From Burkholderiales bacterium (GTDB taxonomy: Bacteria; Pseudomonadota; Gammaproteobacteria; Burkholderiales; Burkholderiaceae_C), in the NCBI GenBank assembly GCA_013044035.1, contig JABEVE010000044.1, forward strand, positions 1 through 64,000: a stretch of DNA of 64,000 bases, given 5' to 3'. The notes under the pieces were generated by a model, which made no database searches, was not told where the DNA came from, and saw only the letters and a program-made list of their open reading frames with translations. Position numbers and translations under genes: made by a program. Below, one piece after another: positions 16,201 to 25,300 of this stretch (positions within the stretch are counted from its first letter, which is position 1; the number at the start of each line of letters is the position of its first letter).

Positions 16201-16947
16201 TCAGTCGGTCAGCCAGTCCTTGAGTTCCTCGGCGTGCCCTTGCTCGTTGCTCAGGATGTCTTCGACCAGGCGCCTGGTGGTCGAGTCCTTGTCGCCGATG
16301 AGTGTGATGATCTGGCTGTAGGTTTCGATGGCCACGCGCTCGGCCACGAGATCCGCGCGGATCATGGCCTTGAGGTCGAGCGCGTCGTTGTAGGCCGCAT
16401 GGCTGCGCGCGGTGAGCGAATCCGGTGAGAAGTCGGGCTGCCCTCCCAACTGCACGATGCGCTCGGCCAGGCGGTCGGCGTGGCCCTGTTCTTCCTGGGC
16501 ATGGACCAGGAACTCTTCGGCAATCTTGGGCGAAGCCAACCCCTGCGCGGTGAAGTGGTGGCGCCTGTAGCGCAGCACGCAAACCAGCTCGGTGGCGAGT
16601 GCATCGTTGAGCAATTGAATGATGTCTTGGCTCCACGGGCCGTAGTGCGGCGTCATGGCGCCCTGGCTCAGACTGCTCCTCGCCGCATCGATGGCCGCGG
16701 CGTTCAACTTCAGGCGGGTGTTGCTGGCCGCCGTTTCCGGCTTGGCTTTGCTTGTGGGCGCCCCCAGGGTCGGCTCGCCGACCCGCCCCCCGTGGGGGTC
16801 AAGGAAACTTGGGGCGGCCCTGCGTTTCTTTGAGAGCGCCCCCAGGGTCGGCTCGCCGGCCCGCCCCCCGTGGGGGTCGAGGAAACTTGGGGCGGCCCTG
16901 CGTTTCTTTGAGAGCTTCGACTTGGTGCTTGGGGTCTTGCTGCTCAT
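16201..16947 (-). CDS. Ferritin-like (bacterioferritin-type) diiron protein with an inserted tandem repeat
   Basis: The protein has 248 residues from the ATG at 16947, with AAGGAGAG upstream. The four-helix ferritin-like core covers about residues 100-248, with carboxylate/His motifs ATELVCVLRYRRHHF, HAQEEQGHADRLAERI, AERVAIETY and ILSNEQGHAEELKDW. It probably stores iron or detoxifies iron and peroxide. The N-terminal 100 residues are not family-like: residues about 12-63 are two near-identical 26-residue units (SKKRRAAPSFLDPHGGR, then GEPTLGA), encoded by a 78-bp repeat of the dispersed hairpin element. A Crp-type promoter lies at 17108-17150. Confidence 0.85.
   Translation of the reverse strand: MSSKTPSTKSKLSKKRRAAPSFLDPHGGRAGEPTLGALSKKRRAAPSFLDPHGGRVGEPTLGAPTSKAKPETAASNTRLKLNAAAIDAARSSLSQGAMTPHYGPWSQDIIQLLNDALATELVCVLRYRRHHFTAQGLASPKIAEEFLVHAQEEQGHADRLAERIVQLGGQPDFSPDSLTARSHAAYNDALDLKAMIRADLVAERVAIETYSQIITLIGDKDSTTRRLVEDILSNEQGHAEELKDWLTD
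16758..16913 (+). repeat. GC-rich double-hairpin repeat element, copy B (tandem 78-bp, inside a gene)
   Basis: Two 78-bp units (16758-16835, 16836-16913) differ at two positions. Each has a GGTCGGC/GCCGACC stem followed by a CCCCCC/GGGGG hairpin and AAACTTGGGGCGG. The unit length of 26 codons keeps the ferritin-like frame open. The one substitution in the first stem is visible between the units. Confidence 0.85.
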
Positions 16948-17107
16948 CGGGACTCTCCTTTCGAAGGCATGGAAGGCGGACGACGGTGCACAGCATGAAC
17001 ACACCGTGGCGGTGCACGATGCAAGCGCCCAGCCGGCTGGCTTCGAGTCAAGCCTGCGTCTGACACCGGCCTGGCGAAGCGCTCACCGCAGTCGTCTCAA
17101 CCCCTGC

Positions 17108-17150
17108 AGACTAGGCCTCCAGGGTGCTGATGTCTGTACGCCAGCGCACA
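17108..17150 (-). promoter_or_regulatory. Crp-type promoter of the ferritin-like gene
   Basis: On the minus strand TGTGCGCTGGCGTACA (17150-17135) is followed by GAC. TAGTCT (17113-17108) begins 37 nt from the site start. The inferred start is near 17101, about 154 nt before the ferritin-like ATG. Confidence 0.7.
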
Positions 17151-17228
17151 GTGCCTGGGCACGCGCTGGCGTGGCGTGATCGGTAGCGCATGCCCCCATC
17201 GGCACCAACGCCGAAGCGCGCTGACCAA

Positions 17229-17271
17229 TGTTCGCTAACGCACGGACAGCTTGCCTCCGGCTCACTAGGCT
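17229..17271 (+). promoter_or_regulatory. Crp-type promoter of the small-protein/GGDEF pair
   Basis: TGTTCGCTAACGCACG (17229-17244) is followed by GAC. TAGGCT (17266-17271) starts 37 nt from the site start. It is divergent from the ferritin-like promoter 79 bp away. The interval 16948-17454 contains only these two promoters and no supported gene. Confidence 0.68.
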
Positions 17272-17454
17272 GCAATTACCCGATGTTCCAATTTGCGGCG
17301 TTGCTGGCCTCGCGGCGGTACGTCAACCGCAAGCCAGATCGCATGATGACCCCCTGATGCAGGCCTGCAGCGACGGGGTGACGTGCTCAAGCCGAGGGGC
17401 GTCACGACAACAGCCCGTTCCAGCGTCGCACAACACCCATCAGCCCGACATTCC

Positions 17455-17850
17455 ATGGACAATTTTGTGCAAAGCCAGCCCGCAGTGGCTTACTCCTCTT
17501 ATGTGATGGGCGATGCCGCTTCGGCCGCCCAGTCCGTCATTGCGACATGGGAAGACATCAACGCCGCGCTGAGCCCTATCCTGGGTGAGCAGGGCGTCGC
17601 TGCCCTGCTCGCGCGCAGCTTGCTCCTCACCAGCACCGAATACCCCTGGTTGACGTGCGTGCAGCAGCCTGACACGCTGACGCACCCGGATCTGGCCTTG
17701 CTGCAGACCGTGCTCCAGGGGCAAAGCCGCGACAACGCAGTCGCCGGAGGAGGAGCGCTGCTGCACACGTATTTCGAATTGCTGGACAGCCTGCTCGGGC
17801 CGGCCCTCACCGAGCGCCTGCTGGGCACTGTGCTCGCCCAGGCCCACTGA
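17455..17850 (+). CDS. Small helical protein, paralogue of the protein at 62077-62523
   Basis: The protein has 131 residues from the ATG at 17455; no clear ribosome site. No known domain is recognised. It shares a pattern with the product at 62077-62523: WExIxAALSPIxGxxGVxAL, then RSLxL, xPWL, DLxLL, LxTFxxLLxSLxGxxLTxRLL. Its stop overlaps the next gene's start (TGATG), and that gene encodes a GGDEF protein. In the second locus the paralogue is next to a KaiC-like ATPase and another GGDEF protein. This suggests a conserved small partner or sensor of a GGDEF signalling protein; that role is inference. Confidence 0.72.
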   Translation: MDNFVQSQPAVAYSSYVMGDAASAAQSVIATWEDINAALSPILGEQGVAALLARSLLLTSTEYPWLTCVQQPDTLTHPDLALLQTVLQGQSRDNAVAGGGALLHTYFELLDSLLGPALTERLLGTVLAQAH

Positions 17851-18941
17851 TGGCTGCGCTCCCGCGCCAGACCGTGCGTCGAGGTGAACACACCATGACG
17901 GTCGCTCGCGCAGACCTGTTCAACAACGGCCATGCCAATCCACTGATCGAGGCCAACCAGCAATTGGTCCTGGCGATGCTGCGCGCCCAGGGCGAGCTGG
18001 CGCTGGCCGTCAAGGCGCTGGACCTGGTCTCGCGCACCGCCGAGCGCGACACCCTCACGGAACTGCCCAACCGCACGCTGTTTCTCGGCCGATGCATGCA
18101 GGCCATCACCCACGCCCACCGCAACGGCGGCCACATCGCGCTGTTGTTCCTGGATCTGGATCATTTCAAGACGATCAACGACACCCATGGCCATCTCGTG
18201 GGTGACAGGGTACTGAAGCGAACCGCGAGTTGCATACTCTCGGCGGTTCGCGAAGCCGACACGGTGAGTCGTCACGGCGGCGATGAATTCCTCATTTTGC
18301 TGACTGACATCACCCAGCCATCCGACGCCGCCGTGGCGGCCAGCAAAATCATCGCCGCACTGGCCCGGACAGCCATTCTTGGTGACGGCTTGCCCAATCT
18401 GAGCGCCAGCATCGGCATCAGTATCTTTCCCGAAGACGGTGAGGATGCCGAGACCCTCATCCACCATGCCGACATGGCGATGTATCGCACCAAAAGACAG
18501 ATGCGCGGCCATTTCGTTTTTCACGCCGACCCGGTTTTCAGGAGCGCAAAGCCCGATGCGGATGCGCCCATGCCAATCGCCCACCAGGTGCATCCCAGCC
18601 AGGTGCCCTGGGAGTACGCGGATCACGCATTGCATCAGGAGCAGTTGCGCTTGGCCAACCTGCAATTGGAGTCGGCCGCATCCAGCGCCGGCGAGTTGCG
18701 CATCGCCTCGGACCGGGCGCAGCAGCGCCAAACGGAATTCCTCACTGCCCTGACGCAGCAGCTCGGCGAATCGCTGGCGCTCATCCGGGCGGCTGCCGCG
18801 ATGTTGCCTTCGGTCCAGCCACAGTCCGAACTGGCGGATCTGGCGCAGATTCGCGCCATCCTCGAGAGACGCGTTGACCATGCCAGCCGCTTACTCGAAA
18901 GCTTTCAGGACATGCAGCGGCTCTATCCGAGAAAGCCCTGA
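17850..18941 (+). CDS. GGDEF diguanylate cyclase with a remnant histidine-kinase dimerisation segment
   Basis: The protein has 363 residues; an alternative ATG at 17895 has a better ribosome site (GAGGTG). An N-terminal helix (about 20-60) is followed by a GGDEF domain (about 65-225) with LDLDHFKTINDTHGH and the intact catalytic SRHGGDEF. The inhibitory site RxxD lies five residues before GGDEF. The C-terminal 100 residues match the dimerisation helices of the kinase at 58872-60602, but no ATPase domain follows. Where a phosphoacceptor His would be, the protein has Gln (LTQQLGESLALI). It probably makes cyclic di-GMP. Confidence 0.85.
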   Translation: MAALPRQTVRRGEHTMTVARADLFNNGHANPLIEANQQLVLAMLRAQGELALAVKALDLVSRTAERDTLTELPNRTLFLGRCMQAITHAHRNGGHIALLFLDLDHFKTINDTHGHLVGDRVLKRTASCILSAVREADTVSRHGGDEFLILLTDITQPSDAAVAASKIIAALARTAILGDGLPNLSASIGISIFPEDGEDAETLIHHADMAMYRTKRQMRGHFVFHADPVFRSAKPDADAPMPIAHQVHPSQVPWEYADHALHQEQLRLANLQLESAASSAGELRIASDRAQQRQTEFLTALTQQLGESLALIRAAAAMLPSVQPQSELADLAQIRAILERRVDHASRLLESFQDMQRLYPRKP

Positions 18942-19013
18942 ATCCAACCCTGGCGTTTGCCCGGTCCGTCCAAAGCAGGCACACAGCGGGAGGGCACCGG
19001 GCCGACCGAACCA

Positions 19014-19056
19014 CGTTCGCCAGCGTACAGACCACGGCCGCACGGTGCGCTAAGGT
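19014..19056 (+). promoter_or_regulatory. Crp-type promoter of the DUF3096 gene
   Basis: CGTTCGCCAGCGTACA (19014-19029) is followed by GAC. TAAGGT (19051-19056) starts exactly 37 nt from the site start, giving a start near 19063 and a 49-nt leader to the ATG at 19112. Confidence 0.65.
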
Positions 19057-19111
19057 CTGCCAACGCCATTTCTGCACGTCAGTGCATTCGCCACAGCGGC
19101 AAGGACGCATC

Positions 19112-19267
19112 ATGAACCTTCATCTCAGCATTGGCCCGGTCGTCTCCCTGATTGCCGGCGTTCTGATTCTCGCCATTCCACGCTTGCTGAACTACATCGT
19201 GGCCATCTACCTGATCGTCATCGGGCTCATCGGCATTTTTGGCGCCAGCGGCTTGTCGCTGCATTGA
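19112..19267 (+). CDS. DUF3096 small membrane protein
   Basis: The protein has 51 residues, with AAGGACG upstream. It is almost wholly hydrophobic with two helices: SIGPVVSLIAGVLILAIPRLLNYIV, then YLIVIGLIGIFG. This matches the DUF3096 family of short inner-membrane proteins. Like DUF3309 it tends to accompany stress genes. It is convergent with the glucan synthase gene. Confidence 0.88.
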   Translation: MNLHLSIGPVVSLIAGVLILAIPRLLNYIVAIYLIVIGLIGIFGASGLSLH

Positions 19268-19331
19268 ACATCGAGGTCCAAACCCCCGGGGCCTCTGCGG
19301 CGGCCCACGTCCCTGGGCAACGCTCCTGCCC

Positions 19332-22300
19332 TCAGCCTGCAAGGGCGCGAAGCCGGATTTCGACGCGGTGTTCCCGGCCATCATCGAGCAGGGCGATGCC
19401 AGGCTCGATCTGCAACGCGCCATCGAGCACGATCTGTGCCGAAGCTTCCGGCGCTTGCGTCGTGGCCTCGGACCGAGTGACGCGGATGCGATAGAGCGCG
19501 TTGCCGCGGCGGTAATCCAGTTCGAAGGAACGCCAGTCATCGGGCATGACCGGAGCGACGTGCAGGCGCTCGCCCTCGCGGCGCAGACCGAGCAGCGACT
19601 CCACGATCAGCCGGTACATCCAGCCGGCCGAGCCGGTGTACCAGCTCCAGCCGCCACGGCCCACATGCGGCGGGGCGGCGTATACGTCAGCGGTCATGAC
19701 ATAAGGCTCGACCTTGTAGATGCCAATGTCGGCAGCGCTGCGGGCGTGGTTGACCGGATTGATCATGCCCAGCAGTTCCCAGGCGCGGGCACTGTCACCC
19801 AGTTTGGCAAAGGCCATCGCCGCCCAGATCGCCGCGTGCGTGTACTGGCCGCCGTTCTCGCGCACGCCGGGTACATAGCCCTTGATGTAGCCAGGGTCGA
19901 GCGCGGAGTGGTCGAACGGCGGAGCGAGCAATTGCACCAGCCCGGCGTCGCGCCGCACCAGGCGTTGGTCGAGCGCCTGCATCGCCTGGTGCTGGCGGCC
20001 TGCGTCGGCGGCGCCGGACAGCACCGACCAGCTCTGCGCGATCGAGTCGATCTGGCATTCCGCGGCATCCGCCGAACCCAGCGGCGTGCCGTCGTCGAAA
20101 TAGGCGCGGCGGTACCAGGCGCCGTCCCAGCCGTGTTGGTCGAGGCTGGCGCGCAGCGTGGCGGCCGTTGTTTCGCAGCGCATGGCGAATGCCGGGTCAC
20201 CGCGCCCATGCGCCAGCGGGACGAAGCGCAGCAGCACCTCGTGCAGAAAGAAGCCGAGCCAGACGCTTTCCCCAAGGCCCTCGTCGCCGACGCGGTTCAT
20301 GCCGTCGTTCCAGTCGCCCGTGCCCATCAACGGCAGTCCGTGCGCGCCGCGCGGCATGCTGTGTTCGATGGCGCGCACGCAATGCAGGTACAGGGTTTCG
20401 CGCAGTTCCGAGCGTGCGGGTCGGTCGTAATAGGCTTCTTCATCGGGACTCACGACGCGTCCTTCCAGGTAATGCGCCGACTCGCCGAGCACGCCGTGGT
20501 CGCCAGTGATCTGCACGTAGCGGCTGACGGCCAGCGGCAGCCACAGGTAATCGTCGGAGCAGCGCGTGCGCACGCCACGGTCCAGCGGTGGATGCCACCA
20601 GTGCTGCACATCGCCCTCGCTGAACTGGTGCGCCGCACACAGCAACAGGTGTTGGCGCACGACATCGGGCTGGGCGTGGATCATGGCCATGGCGTCCTGC
20701 AGCTGGTCACGGAAGCCGATGGCGCCGCCCGACTGGTAATAGCCGCTGCGCGCCAGAAAGCGGCAGGCGATCACCTGGTACAGCAGCCAGCCGTTGACCA
20801 GCACATCGATGGCCGGATCGGGGGTGCGCACCTGCACCGCGCCCAGCGCGGTGCGCCAGTGCTTGCGCACCGCGTCCAGCGTCACTGCCGCGGTGCCAAG
20901 GCCACGGCAGCGCTGCACCAGTTCGCTCGCCGCCTTGGCGTTGGCGGCAACGCCCAGGCGAAAGATGATTTCGCGCGCGTCGCCAGCACCCAGGTCGAAG
21001 GGGATTTGCATTGCCGCGCACGGATCCAGCCCGGCGCCGACCTGGCCCGACAGGCGCGCGTGCGCCATTGCCGCCGGGGCGCGCAGGCTGCCATTGCGGC
21101 CGAGGAATTCGCTGCGATCGCCGCTGACACTACGCGCCGGGTTGTCGACATCGAAAAACGCCACGCGACCGGCGAATTCCGTGTTGTAGGTGTTGCGTGC
21201 AAACAGGGCGCCGGTGACCGGATCGGACTCCGACACCACGTGCATGGCGGTCTTCTCGCGCAGGTCGCCAAGCACCCATTCGACATAACCGGTGGCCGAC
21301 AAGCGGCGCGCCCGGCCGGAGGCATTGCGCACTTTGAGCACCGAGAACTTGACCGCCGCGTCCAGCGCCACATACACCCACAGCTCGGTGCTGATGCCGT
21401 CTTCGCTGTGCTCGAACACGCTGTAGCCAAAGCCGTGGCGGGTGCGATAAGCGCCTTCGCCGCGGCGCGGCCAGGGCGTGGGCGACCAGCAGTGGCCGGT
21501 CTCTTCGTCGCGCAGGTACAAGGCTTCGCCGCTGGCGTCGGTGACCGGGTCGTTGTGCCAGGGCGTGAGACGGAACTCGTGCGCGTTCTCGGCCCAGGTG
21601 TAGGCGCTGCCGCTCTCGGACACCACCGTGCCGAACTGCGCATTGGCCAGCACGTTCGCCCACGGCGCCGGCGTGGTCTGCCCGGCAGCCAGGGTGACCA
21701 GATATTCGCGGCCATCGGCGCTGAAGCCACCGTAGGGGTTGCCCAGCAGCAAGGCCTCGGCGGCCGCTTCCAAGGGCGTGTCGCCCAGGCGCCTCGGCTC
21801 CGCCGGACGCGCGCGGGTCGCGGCGAACGCTTCGGGCTGCTTCTGCAGCCGCCGGCGCCCGACCTGCTCGGCCAGCGTGCCGCGGGCATCGGTCAGCACC
21901 ACACGCGCGGCGGACTGCACCAGGATGCGGTCTTCGTTGGAGATCTGCTGCGCCGGGCGCACGAAGATGCCGCCGGGACGGTCGATCAGGCTGGCTTCGA
22001 TACCGGACGCGATCAGCCCCATGATCAGATCCTGCAACTGCTGGCGGTAGCCGGCGTGGTCCTCGTTCCAGATCACGAGATCCACCGCCAATCCCTTGAG
22101 GCGCCAGTAGGCATGGGCCTGCACCAGTTGCCGCACCAGCTCGATATTGGCCGGGTCGGCGATGTGCAGCAGCACGATGGGCAGGTCGCCCGAGATGGCC
22201 TGCCCCCACAGCCCGGACTGCCCGCGCCGGTTGGCGCGCAGGATGGCGGCGTCGGCGCGCAGCGAGGCGTGGGCGTAAAGCAGGCACGCGGCCAGCTCCT

Positions 22301-25300
22301 CGTAGAGCTGCGCGTCCGTCTGGCTGGCGTTGAGCTGACGCAATATCACCTGGCTGTGGGTCCAGGCCAGGTCGAACACGCGGTCGGCGAGGTGCCGGTC
22401 GCGGTATTTCCCGATCAAGTGCAGGCAAGTCTCGCGGCTATCGCCCACACCGGTGACCAGATCCACCAACGCCGACTGCTCGGGGTCAAGGGTGATGCGG
22501 CAGCGAATGGCGACGATCGGGTCGAGCACCGAGCCTTCGCTGTTGGAGAGGCTGCGGTGGCGTTGGCTGAAGCTCCCCATGGCCAGGGGATCGGCCGCGC
22601 TGCGACCGCGGCCGATGAAGCGGGCGCGGTCGGTCTCGTACGAGATTTCGTCGATGTGGGCATCGTGCACCGCCAGCAGGTGGCACATCCACGGCACCGG
22701 CTCGTTGCTGGAGCGCGGGCGCCGCGAGCAGACGATGGCCTGCAACGGCCGCACCAGCTCGGTCTGCACGAACAGTTTGCTGAACGCCGGGTGCAGCGCA
22801 TCGGCCAGTGCCGGAGCCAGGACCACCTCGGCGTAGCTGGTGATCTCGATGGTGCGCCGGGCGCGGCTGCGGTTGGTCACGCGCATGCGCCGCAGCTCGA
22901 TATCGTCTTCCGGCGACACCACGATTTCGGTGTGTGTGTCGAAGTCGTGCGCGTGCACGCGGAACTCGGCCCGGGCATCGGAAAAAATCGCCTCGAAAGC
23001 CATCGACTTCGACGGCGTGGCTTGCGGTGTGGGCTGATGCGCGCCAGACCAGAATTCGCCGCTGTCGGCGTCGCGCAAATAGCAGAACGTGCCCCAGTTG
23101 TCGCTGCTGATGTCCTCGCGCCAGCGCGTCACCGCCATGTCGCGATGGCGGCTGTAGCCTCCGCCCGCGCTGCTCACCATGACGTGGTAGCGGCCGTTCG
23201 ACAGCAGTTGCACGGCGGGCCGCGCGCGGTCGGGGTCAGTGAGGATGCGCAGGCTGGTTTCGGCAGCGCGGGCCAGCGCCTGTGGCGCCAGCGCGGCGGA
23301 GGCATGGCGGTACTCGGCAGCGGTCTTGGGCACCCGCTCCTGCAACAGCAGCAGGGTGGCGCGCAGGCTGGGGTCGGACTCGAAACGCCGCTGCATCGGC
23401 CGCTGCTGCAACAGATGGTCGAGCGCCAGCAGACTCATGCCCTGGTGATGCGCCATGAACGAGCGCACGATCACCGCGCTCTGCCCGCGCGGCAGGCGCG
23501 CCGGTGTGTAGTCCACCGCCTCGTACAGCCCATAGCGCCCTTCCACGCCGGCCGCGGCCAGCCGCTGCAGGTTGGCGCAGGCGGCGGCGGGCGCCACCAT
23601 CAACGCCAGCGCACAGGCATAGGGCGCCACCACCCGTTCTTCGCTCAAGCCGCGCTTGAGCCCCAGCCCGGGCACGCCAAAGGCGCGGTACTGATAATTG
23701 AAATGCGTGTCCTGGGTGTTGTAGCCGGACTCGGAAACACCCCAGGGCAGGCCCAGTTGCTCGCCGTACTCGATCTGACGCGCCACCGCCGCGCGGCAGG
23801 TCTGGTCGAGCAGCGTGCCGGCGTAGTTCGGCATCACCAGCATGGGCATGAGGTACTCGAACATCGAGCCGGACCACGACAGCAGCACCGGCTCGCCGCC
23901 GCTGGTGGTGAGCAAACGGCCGAGCGCGAACCAACTGTCCTGCGGCAATTGTTCCTGCGCGATGGCAACGAAGTTGGTGAGCCGCGCCTCCGAAGCCAGC
24001 AGGTCGTAGAAGCCGGCGTCGAGCCGGCGCTCGTCGACGCTGTAGCCGATGCGCAGCAGGTCGCGCTCGGTGTCGTAGAGAAAGCCGTAGTCCATCTGCG
24101 CCAGCGCCCCGGCCTGCTGCGCCAGCCGCTCGATGGTCTGGATCAGCGCGGCGGCATGCCCCCGCATGGCGTCGGCTGGGCCTAATACAGCGCCAGGGCC
24201 ATCGTCTCCGAAAGCATCGGTGTTGTCCCCCGGCGCGAACGGCGCGCCGGGGCTTGCCAACTGGCGCAGCGTGGGACATGCCTGCAGCTCGGCGTGGTCC
24301 GACGACGGGGCCCACGCCGCGAACGGCTGCAGCGTGGCGTGGACATCGCGGCATTGCTCGCGCAGCGCCTGCAGCCAGAAGGCAGTCTCGCCGGACCCCT
24401 GGGCGTCGGGCGAGGTCGGTGGCGCTATCGGACGTGATGTCGCAGGTGATGCGGGGTCGAACGCGACGACCTCGATCTCGTCGAGCAGGCGCTGCAGGCA
24501 GGCGGCGGCAGCGGCCAGGGTTTGTGGTGGCTCGGCGCGCGCCTTGTCCAGTGCGCTGCGAAACGCATCGAGCGCGGCGGCATCGCCATGGCTGGAGCGT
24601 GCTGCCTCGCGCAGCATGGCCAGGGTATCGTCCAGGCCGTGCAGCAGTCCTGGGTCGAACAGCGGCGTCTCGATCAGCGCCAGCAGCCCTGGGCGCAAGG
24701 TGAGCAGGTGACCGGCCAGATTGCCACTGTCCACGGTGGAGATGTAACGCGGTGCCAGCGGCTGCAGAGTGAGCGTGTCGTACCAGTTGTAGAAATGACC
24801 GCGGTAGCGCGGCAGGCCCTGCATGGTTTCTAGGGCCTGACCGGTGCGCTGCAGCAGCCTTCCGATGCCGAGGTAGCCGAAGTCATGGGCCGCCAGATTT
24901 GCCAGCAACGCCAGCCCCATGTTGGTGGGCGAGGTGCGATGCGCGATGACGGGCGCAGGCTGTTCCTGGAAATTATCGGGTGGCAGCCAGTGATCCTGCT
25001 CGACGACATGGGCCTCGAAAAAAGCCCATGTCTTGCGCGCCAGCCGGCGCAGAAAGCGCAGTGCTTGCGGTGTCGCCACGAACGCCACGGCGGTCAGGGG
25101 CTGGCTGATGCGCCAGGCCATGGCCGGCGACGCCAGCCACAACAGCAGCAAGGGTGCGGCATCGAGCAGCGCTCCCGGCCGCTGCAATGCAAGCGCCAGT
25201 GCCGTCAGCAACGCCAGGGCCGGCCCCACCGCCATCGACTTGAACAGTCCGCCCAAGGTCTCGCCGCTGTCGCGCTCGACCTCCTGGGACGGGTTCCACT

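Noticed and set aside
19239-24185. A 1648-codon open frame on the plus strand
   Set aside because: It lies wholly antisense to the glucan synthase gene. Its protein is Arg/His/Gly/Ala-biased with no family motif, the usual shadow of GC-rich coding DNA.
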